A stretch of 64,000 bases of DNA from assembly GCF_001665535.1 (NCBI RefSeq), contig NZ_LZSQ01000107.1, positions 1-64,000 on the forward strand, given 5' to 3'. Of this stretch, positions 58,443-64,000 are shown one piece after another. The stretch is from Mycobacterium sp. 852002-51961_SCH5331710. GTDB lineage: Bacteria > Actinomycetota > Actinomycetes > Mycobacteriales > Mycobacteriaceae. A program made the position numbers and the translations under genes. The notes under the pieces are model-generated. The model saw nothing but the letters and a program-made list of their open reading frames with translations, did no database searches and had not been told where the DNA came from. Position 1 is the stretch's first letter; each line of letters begins with the position of its first letter.

Positions 58443-59297
58443 CTAGTAGCTGTAGAAGCCCTGCCCTGACTTCTTGCCGAGCTGACCCGCCTCGACCATC
58501 CGCAGCAACAGCGGGGGCGGCGCATAGTGCGGATCCTTGAGCTCTTCGAACATCGAGTCTGCGATCAGCTTCATGGTGTCCAGGCCGATCAGGTCCGAAA
58601 GCCGCAACGGCCCCATCGGATGCGACAGCCCCGCGACGATCGCCTTGTCCACGTCCTCGACCGTGGCGACGCCCGACTCCACCATCCGGATCGCCGACAA
58701 CAGATACGGCACAAGCAGCGCGTTGACGACGAAACCCGAACGGTCCGAACACCGTACGACCTGCTTGCCCAGTACCTCACCGGCGAACTGCTCGACCCGC
58801 GCGAGCGCGCCGTCCGAGGTCACGAGCGTGTTGACCAACTCGACGAGCGGCAGCACCGGCACCGGATTGAAGAAGTGCAACCCCAGCACGCGGCTCGGAT
58901 TCTTCGTCGCCGCAGCGATTTTCATGATCGGGATGCTCGACGTGTTCGACGCCAGCACGGCGTCGGGGTCGGTGATGATCTCGTCGAGCTGGGCGAAGAT
59001 CTTGCCCTTGACGGCCTCGTCCTCGACGACGGCCTCGATCACCAGCTGGCGATCGGCCAGATCCGACAGGTCGGTCGTATAGCTCAACCGCGCCAGCGTC
59101 GCATCGCGATCGGCCTCGGAGAGCTTGCCCTTGCTCGCCGCCCGTTCCAGCGATCCGGTGATCCGCTTGCGCCCGGCCTCGACGAGTTGCTCGGACGGCT
59201 CGTAGACGACGACGTTCGCGCCGGACTTCGCCGACACCTCGGCGATGCCGCTGCCCATTTGTCCGGCGCCGACCACGCCCACTCGTTCAATGCTCAT
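58443..59297 (-). CDS. fadB2: 3-hydroxybutyryl-CoA dehydrogenase
   Basis: A 284-residue NAD-dependent 3-hydroxyacyl-CoA dehydrogenase. The Rossmann start is RVGVVGAGQMGSGIAEV. The catalytic His is in VLGLHFFNPVPVLPLVELV, followed by VNALLVPYLLSAIRMVESG and the C-terminal SHPMGPLRLSDLIGLD. It interconverts acetoacetyl- and 3-hydroxybutyryl-CoA in fatty-acid degradation. ATG 59297 follows GAGAGGAC. It lies downstream of icl, with a strong hairpin between. Confidence 0.95.
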   Translation of the reverse strand: MSIERVGVVGAGQMGSGIAEVSAKSGANVVVYEPSEQLVEAGRKRITGSLERAASKGKLSEADRDATLARLSYTTDLSDLADRQLVIEAVVEDEAVKGKIFAQLDEIITDPDAVLASNTSSIPIMKIAAATKNPSRVLGLHFFNPVPVLPLVELVNTLVTSDGALARVEQFAGEVLGKQVVRCSDRSGFVVNALLVPYLLSAIRMVESGVATVEDVDKAIVAGLSHPMGPLRLSDLIGLDTMKLIADSMFEELKDPHYAPPPLLLRMVEAGQLGKKSGQGFYSY

Positions 59298-59313
59298 TGC
59301 GTCCTCTCCACAA

Positions 59314-59350
59314 CATCAGGCCCCGCCCAATATAAGGACGGGGCCTGATG
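59314..59350 (-). terminator. Hairpin between icl and fadB2
   Basis: CATCAGGCCCCG (59314-59325) and CGGGGCCTGATG (59339-59350) form a perfect 12-bp stem with a 13-nt AT-rich loop. It lies 53 nt past the icl stop and just before the fadB2 ribosome binding site, so it should end or weaken read-through from icl. Confidence 0.75.
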
Positions 59351-59402
59351 ACAAGCCGTTGGGCCTCGTGAGCCTACTGGGCTTGGCTTACTCACCGAGA
59401 TG

Positions 59403-60689
59403 TCAGTGGAACTGACCCTCTTCGGTCGAACCCTTCAGCGCGGTGGTCGAGCTGGTCGGGTCCACCGTGGTGGCGATCCGGTCGAAGTAGCCGGCGCCGA
59501 CCTCGCGCTGGTGCTTGGTCGCGGTGTATCCGCGCTCCTCGGCGGCGAACTCGCGCTCCTGCAGCTCGACGTACGCGCTCATCTGGTTACGGGCGTAGCC
59601 GTATGCCAGATCGAACATCGAGTAGTTCAGGGCGTGGAAGCCGGCCAGCGTGATGAACTGGAACTTGAAGCCCATCGCGCCGAGCTCCTTCTGGAACTTC
59701 GCGATCGTGGCGTCGTCGAGGTGCTTCTTCCAGTTGAACGACGGCGAGCAGTTGTAGGCCAGCATCTGGTCCGGGAACTCGGCCTGCACACCCTCGGCGA
59801 ACTGTTTGGCCAGCTCGAGGTCGGGGGTGCCGGTCTCCATCCAGATCAGGTCGGCGTACGGCGCGTAGGCCTTCGCACGCGCGATGCACGGCTCGATGCC
59901 GTTCTTCACGCGGTAGAAGCCTTCCTTGGTCCGCTCACCGGAGATGAACGGCTGGTCGCGCTCGTCGACGTCGGAGGTGATCAGGGTGGCCGCCTCGGCG
60001 TCGGTGCGCGCGATCACGACGGTCGGGACGTCGGCGACGTCCGCGGCCAGGCGCGCGGAGGTCAGCGTGCGGATGTGCTGCTGGGTCGGGATCAGCACCT
60101 TGCCACCGAGGTGGCCGCACTTCTTCTCCGAGGCCAGCTGGTCCTCCCAGTGCGAGCCCGCGACACCGGCGGCGATCATCGCCTTCTGCAGCTCGTAGAC
60201 GTTCAGCGCGCCACCGAAGCCGGCCTCGCCGTCGGCGACGATCGGCACCAGCCAGTTCTCGACCGAGGTGTCGCCCTCGACCTTGGCGATCTCATCGGCA
60301 CGGAGCAGCGCGTTGTTGATGCGGCGGACCACCTGCGGCACCGAGTTGGCCGGGTACAGGCTCTGGTCGGGGTAGGTGTGGCCGGACAGGTTGGCGTCGC
60401 CGGCGACCTGCCACCCGGACAGGTAGATGGCCTTCAGGCCGGCACGGACCTGCTGGACGGCCATGTTGCCGGTCAGCGCGCCGAGCGCGTTGACGAACTC
60501 CATGTCGTGCAGCTGGTTCCACAGGATCTCCGCGCCGCGGCGGGCCAGGGTCGACTCCTCGACCACGGTGCCCTGCAGCGCGACGACGTCCTCAGCGGAG
60601 TACTCACGGGTGACGTTCTTCCAACGGGGATTGGTGTCCCAGTCGCGCTGAATTTCCTCTGCGCTCTTCGGCTTGCCAACGGTTGACAT
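59403..60689 (-). CDS. icl: Isocitrate lyase
   Basis: A 428-residue enzyme that splits isocitrate to glyoxylate and succinate (glyoxylate shunt; also methylisocitrate lyase activity in mycobacteria). Catalytic loop EKKCGHLGGKVL has Cys191; also YLSGWQVAGDAN, PIVADGEAGFGG and YNCSPSFNWKKHL. ATG 60689 with GGAGC 5 nt upstream. The upstream 267 bp contain GCGAA repeats that resemble the RamB operator. Confidence 0.97.
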   Translation of the reverse strand: MSTVGKPKSAEEIQRDWDTNPRWKNVTREYSAEDVVALQGTVVEESTLARRGAEILWNQLHDMEFVNALGALTGNMAVQQVRAGLKAIYLSGWQVAGDANLSGHTYPDQSLYPANSVPQVVRRINNALLRADEIAKVEGDTSVENWLVPIVADGEAGFGGALNVYELQKAMIAAGVAGSHWEDQLASEKKCGHLGGKVLIPTQQHIRTLTSARLAADVADVPTVVIARTDAEAATLITSDVDERDQPFISGERTKEGFYRVKNGIEPCIARAKAYAPYADLIWMETGTPDLELAKQFAEGVQAEFPDQMLAYNCSPSFNWKKHLDDATIAKFQKELGAMGFKFQFITLAGFHALNYSMFDLAYGYARNQMSAYVELQEREFAAEERGYTATKHQREVGAGYFDRIATTVDPTSSTTALKGSTEEGQFH

Positions 60690-60956
60690 GGCGCTCCTTC
60701 AATCTGTTCACTATCGCTGCGGCGCGGCCGGAGTACCCGGCTTGTTAACACCCAAACGGTTCAGCGGATTCGCTACTACGAGGATGCCTTACTCCATTAG
60801 CGCAGGTCCAGCCGTTTCGGGTGCCAACTTTCGCCAACCACTCCACCGGATTAGCGAATTTTGCGAAGATCAACCTGCGCTTGACCGGTTCAGTAGTTAC
60901 CGACCAGTAGCCCATATGCGCAGGTCAGTACGCCCGTACTGTTAAAGGGGCGATGA
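60690..60956 (-). promoter_or_regulatory. icl upstream region with RamB-like half-sites
   Basis: A 267-bp gap. It has direct GCGAA repeats 9 bp apart (60854-60858, 60863-60867) within TTAGCGAATTTTGCGAAG, and CCAACTTTCGCCAACC at 60824-60839. The half-site TGCGAAG is the same as in the 13-bp arms upstream of ramB. This fits acetate/propionate-responsive control of icl by RamB. Rest of the gap unremarkable. Confidence 0.5.
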
Positions 60957-61787
60957 TCAGAGTTTGAAGATCGATGCGACGGCCTTGGCCTCGTCGCCGA
61001 CCGCATATGTGAGCGTTGTAACAGTGCGGTCCATCAGTTCCGGACCGAATTTGTCCGTCGAACCGGGCGGGAACGTGTGGCTGAGGATCTCGAGTCTGTC
61101 GCCGAGTGCCACCGCGGCGTCGTGCTCGATCGTCACGCGTAGCGGAAACCGCTCCAGTTCGGGGTGGTGCAGCAGGTAGTCCTCGATCACCGACCAGTAC
61201 ACCGAATTGTTCATGTGATCGAAGATGTCGATGTCGCTGACCCGGACCGGGTAGTCCCGTATCTCGTCGGCGTCCTCGCGACTGCCTGGCGACAGGTACG
61301 GCTTCCACCGCAGCCGGTCGACGTTGGTCGTGCGCCGCAGGCCCTCGAGGAAGTCGTCGGAGATCCGGGCCGGCCCCTGCGTCTCGCGGTTGATGTTGAT
61401 CCAGAAGGCTTCCGACTCCACGAGGCCTGACCGCCTGCCTTCTATACGCACCCGCATCTCGCACCACCGGTTCGACGTGCCCGAACACCAGCGGCGGAGC
61501 CGCAGCATGTCCTGGAATTCGATCGGGCGGATCATGTCGACCATCGTGCGGCGCACGATCCACAGCGGATGGGTCTCCTGGAAGCCCAGCTCCCGCAGCT
61601 GGTCCGAGCCGATGTCCTGGATGTGACGTGTCGCGGCGTCGAACTTCAGCCGGCCTTCGCGGTCCACGTCCGCGACCCGCAGCGGCCACTCGATATCGAA
61701 GACGTCGGGGTGCGGATCAGGGACGGGCATCATGGTCTTGGCCAGCCCCTGCGCGGCGCCTGCTGCCGATCCCTGCTTGGTGCTCAC
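60957..61787 (-). CDS. Acyl-ACP thioesterase family protein (Rv0466-like)
   Basis: A 276-residue double-hotdog thioesterase. First half: VFDIEWPLRVADVDREGRLK, IQDIGSDQLRELGF, THPLWIVRRTMVDMIRPIEF. Second half: VRVSDIDIFDHMNNSVYWSV with the Asn-x-His-like active-site segment, and FPLRVTIEHDAAVALGD. It probably releases fatty acids from ACP. Start GTG 61787 (MSTKQGSAAG) or GTG 61805. It is divergent from ramB. Confidence 0.88.
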   Translation of the reverse strand: MSTKQGSAAGAAQGLAKTMMPVPDPHPDVFDIEWPLRVADVDREGRLKFDAATRHIQDIGSDQLRELGFQETHPLWIVRRTMVDMIRPIEFQDMLRLRRWCSGTSNRWCEMRVRIEGRRSGLVESEAFWININRETQGPARISDDFLEGLRRTTNVDRLRWKPYLSPGSREDADEIRDYPVRVSDIDIFDHMNNSVYWSVIEDYLLHHPELERFPLRVTIEHDAAVALGDRLEILSHTFPPGSTDKFGPELMDRTVTTLTYAVGDEAKAVASIFKL

Positions 61788-61819
61788 GACCGCTGATCCT
61801 GCCACAACGGCCGATCTGC

Positions 61820-61850
61820 CAACAATGCGAAGGCCCTCTTCGCATCGTTG
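61820..61850. promoter_or_regulatory. Operator-like palindrome between ramB and the thioesterase gene
   Basis: CAACAATGCGAAG (61820-61832) and CTTCGCATCGTTG (61838-61850) are 13-bp inverted arms (12 of 13 pairs) around GCCCT. It sits 14 bp before the ramB GTG, where RamB would repress itself and perhaps the divergent gene. Confidence 0.65.
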
Positions 61851-61864
61851 CTACCCTGGTTGAC

Positions 61865-63295
61865 GTGGCGAAAACCTATGTCGGATCACGGGTTCGGCAG
61901 CTACGCAGCGAGCGCGGATTCAGCCAGGCGGCGCTGGCGCAGATGCTGGACATCTCGCCGAGCTATCTCAACCAGATCGAGCACGACGTGCGCCCCCTGA
62001 CCGTCGCGGTCCTGCTGCGCATCACGGAGGTGTTCGGCGTCGATGCGACGTTTTTCGCCTCCGAGGACGACACCCGGCTGGTCGCCGAGCTGCGCGAGGT
62101 CACGCTCGACCGGGATCTCGACACCGACGTCGACCTCACGGAGATCGCGGACATGGTCGCCGCGCACCCCAACTTGGCCCGGGCGATGGTGAACCTGCAC
62201 CGCCGCTACCAGCTGACCACCACCCAGTTGGCGGCGGCCACCGAGGACCGGTTCAACGCCGGCGGCGGGGGCTTCAGCTCGGGTTCGGGCGCGATCACCA
62301 TGCCGCACGAGGAAGTCCGGGACTACTTCTACGAACGGCAGAACTATCTGCACGAACTCGACACCGCCGCAGAAGATCTCACCATCCGCATGCGGATGCA
62401 GCGTTCGGAGCTGGCGCGCCAACTTTCGGACCGGTTGACGATGGTGCACGGCGTCCGCATCACCCAGCGCATGGACCTCGGCGAGTCGGTGCTGCATCGC
62501 TACGACCCCGAGACGAAGACGCTGGTGCTCAACAACCATCTCTCATCGGGCCAGACCGTGTTCAAGATGGCCGCCGAACTGGCATATCTGGAGTTCGGCG
62601 GCCTCATCGACAAGCTCGTCGACGAAGGCAAGTTCACCAGCGACGAGTCGACCCGCTTGGCGCGGATGGGGCTGGCCAACTACTTCGCCGCTGCAATGAT
62701 GTTGCCCTACACGCAGTTTCACGATGTCGCGGAGAAATTCCGTTACGACGTCGAGCGGCTCTCGGCGTTCTATTCGGTCAGCTACGAGACGATCGCGCAC
62801 CGCCTCTCGACCCTGCAACGGCCGTCCATGCGCGGCGTGCCGCTGTCCTTCGTCCGCGTCGACCGGGCAGGCAACATGTCAAAACGCCAGTCGGCCACCG
62901 GTTTCCACTTCTCATCCAGCGGCGGCACCTGCCCGCTGTGGAACGTCTACGAGACGTTCGCCAACCCCGGCAAGATCCTCGTGCAGGTCGCCCAGATGCC
63001 CGACGGACGCAATTACCTGTGGGTCGCACGCACCGTGGAGCGTCGCGCACAGCGCTACGGCCAGCCGGGCAAGACGTTCGCGATCGGCCTGGGCTGCGAA
63101 CTCCGCCACGCGCACCGGTTGGTCTACTCGGAGGGGCTCGACCTGTCAGGCGAGGTGGCGACGCCGATCGGCGCGGGTTGTCGGGTCTGCGAGCGGGACA
63201 ACTGCCCGCAGCGGGCATTCCCCGCGCTGGGCCGCGCGCTCGACATCGACGAGCACCGCAGCACCGTCTCGCCTTATCTGGTACGTCAGGCCTAG
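61865..63295 (+). CDS. ramB: Glyoxylate-cycle transcriptional regulator RamB
   Basis: A 476-residue regulator. N-terminal XRE helix-turn-helix (RVRQLRSERGFSQAALAQML, DISPSYLNQIEHDVRPL), central IrrE/DUF955-like region (AELAYLEFGGLIDKLVDEGK, YFAAAMMLPYTQFHDVAEKF), and a C-terminal domain with cysteines (GTCPLWNVYETF, GLGCELRHAHRL, GAGCRVCERDNCPQRAF). It controls icl and acetate metabolism. GTG start at 61865, usual length for the family. Confidence 0.94.
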   Translation: MAKTYVGSRVRQLRSERGFSQAALAQMLDISPSYLNQIEHDVRPLTVAVLLRITEVFGVDATFFASEDDTRLVAELREVTLDRDLDTDVDLTEIADMVAAHPNLARAMVNLHRRYQLTTTQLAAATEDRFNAGGGGFSSGSGAITMPHEEVRDYFYERQNYLHELDTAAEDLTIRMRMQRSELARQLSDRLTMVHGVRITQRMDLGESVLHRYDPETKTLVLNNHLSSGQTVFKMAAELAYLEFGGLIDKLVDEGKFTSDESTRLARMGLANYFAAAMMLPYTQFHDVAEKFRYDVERLSAFYSVSYETIAHRLSTLQRPSMRGVPLSFVRVDRAGNMSKRQSATGFHFSSSGGTCPLWNVYETFANPGKILVQVAQMPDGRNYLWVARTVERRAQRYGQPGKTFAIGLGCELRHAHRLVYSEGLDLSGEVATPIGAGCRVCERDNCPQRAFPALGRALDIDEHRSTVSPYLVRQA

Positions 63296-63313
63296 GCACG
63301 TAGACTCGCTGTG

Positions 63314-63865
63314 ATGAGCGCACCCGAGTCGGCCCGCATCGCGCCCGGTGGATTCAAGGAACTCGGCCCACTGAACTGGGCCATCGCGAAACTCGGTGCG
63401 CGCACCATCCGGGCACCGCGGTTCAGCCTGTTCAATGTGCTTGGCCAACACCGGCTTCTGTTCCTGGCGTGGCTGCCGTACAGCGGGGTGCTGCTCGGCA
63501 TCCTGAGCAAGCTCTCGGTGCAGGACGCCGAGACCGTCATCCTGCGCGTCGGCCATCTGCGCGACTGCGAGTACGAACTCCAGCAACACCGACGCCTGGC
63601 GCGCACCCGGGGGATCGGCCCGGACGTCCAGAAGAAGATCTTCGAGGGGCCCGACGCCGAGGGGCTGACCGACCGTCAGCGCGCGTTGATCACCGCCACC
63701 GACGAGTTCGTCGTGACCCGGGGCGTGTCCTCTGAGACGTGGGCAGTGTTGGCCAGGCACCTGACCAAACCGCAACTGATCGAATTCTGCATGCTGGCAG
63801 CCCAGTACGACGGGCTGGCCGCGACGATCACCACTTTGAAAGTGCCGCTGGACTTCCCGGATTAG
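63314..63865 (+). CDS. Carboxymuconolactone decarboxylase family protein (Rv0464c-like)
   Basis: A 183-residue AhpD-like helical protein: SVQDAETVILRVGHLRDCEY and LQQHRRLARTRGIGPDVQKK, with TDRQRALITATDEFVVTRGV. Only one Cys is at the usual active site (DCEYELQQH), so the AhpD CxxC redox pair is missing and peroxidase activity is unlikely. ATG 63314; a GTG one codon earlier is possible. Its stop overlaps the convergent membrane gene. Confidence 0.85.
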   Translation: MSAPESARIAPGGFKELGPLNWAIAKLGARTIRAPRFSLFNVLGQHRLLFLAWLPYSGVLLGILSKLSVQDAETVILRVGHLRDCEYELQQHRRLARTRGIGPDVQKKIFEGPDAEGLTDRQRALITATDEFVVTRGVSSETWAVLARHLTKPQLIEFCMLAAQYDGLAATITTLKVPLDFPD

Positions 63866-64000
63866 AGGTACGTGATCCCCAGCACGATCAGCGACAACAG
63901 CACCGGGGACACCGGCAGCGCCAGCAGGAAAGCCGCCCACACTTCGCTCTTGCGTTGATAGCTGCGCCACCCCAGCCAGCCGACGCCTCCGCCGACGAGA
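63862..64000 (-). CDS. C-terminal end of a small membrane protein (Rv0463-like), cut by the window
   Basis: The minus strand encodes 45 residues to a TAA at 63864-63862: GVGWLGWRSYQRKSEVWAAF continuing LLALPVSPVLLSLIVLGITY. One membrane helix is seen. The start lies beyond the window. Position matches the small membrane protein Rv0463. The last 3 nt overlap the end of the convergent gene. Confidence 0.65.
   Translation of the reverse strand, partial: LVGGGVGWLGWRSYQRKSEVWAAFLLALPVSPVLLSLIVLGITYL

Overview
The window is high-GC actinobacterial DNA from a non-tuberculous, probably fast-growing Mycobacterium (Mycolicibacterium type). Gene order follows, in reversed orientation, the Mycobacterium tuberculosis block from about Rv0463 to Rv0531. 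Species placement and the Rv equivalences come from remembered family and synteny knowledge, not from a search.

Left part (1-9.3 kb, mostly minus strand): a heme and cytochrome c maturation operon reading hemL, a histidine phosphatase, a ResA/TlpA-like thioredoxin lipoprotein, ccdA, resB, ccsB and an EspI-like MinD ATPase. Almost every junction from hemL to ccsB is a 4-nt ATGA/GTGA overlap. Between resB and ccsB lies a 35-bp tandem triplication that creates three 12-codon mini-ORFs joined by the same overlaps.

9.3-15.1 kb is accessory: a deazaflavin-dependent oxidoreductase, a tiny basic protein, two unrecognised genes behind a Cys-containing 9-residue leader ORF, a P450, a PNPOx-fold protein, and a TetR/MpaB pair with a candidate operator. 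15.1-22.0 kb holds the heme genes hemA-hemC-hemD-hemB, a run of overlapping small membrane-protein genes, and a glutaredoxin-like gene. 22.0-31.4 kb carries serB1, a HadA-like hydratase, an acyltransferase, galE2-like, ribosomal protein bS22, a BldC-like regulator, proC, a thioesterase, a sugar-phosphate isomerase-like gene, a membrane protein and ppx1.

31.4-42.5 kb holds a Cys-rich Rv0495c-like protein, a YCII protein, the senX3-regX3 phosphate two-component system, gpmA, a YbjN protein, mshA (mycothiol), a ROK regulator with a divergent SDR, an LdtMt5-like L,D-transpeptidase, murB and a DUF2505 gene. At 42.5-46.4 kb sits a locus with no counterpart that I recall in M. tuberculosis: an SSS transporter directly behind a guanidine-I (ykkC) riboswitch, and a divergent ureohydrolase with an 80-residue N-terminal extension. 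It looks like a guanidine uptake and hydrolysis module.

46.4-57.4 kb: nitrilase, LmeA-like protein, membrane protein, S53 peptidase, small lipoprotein, deoC, a secreted protein, DUF2516, hbhA, an XRE regulator, DUF445, TetR and ppk2. 57.4-64 kb: a DUF559/AbiEi-like gene bracketed by two 61-bp palindromic elements, fadB2, isocitrate lyase, an acyl-ACP thioesterase, the glyoxylate-cycle regulator RamB with a strong operator-like palindrome, a carboxymuconolactone-decarboxylase-like gene, and the cut end of a small membrane protein. Small palindromic elements recur at gene ends. One 48-bp copy sits in frame inside the 5' end of resB and has a second copy at 32.5 kb. I saw no tRNA, rRNA, CRISPR array, insertion sequence or prophage.
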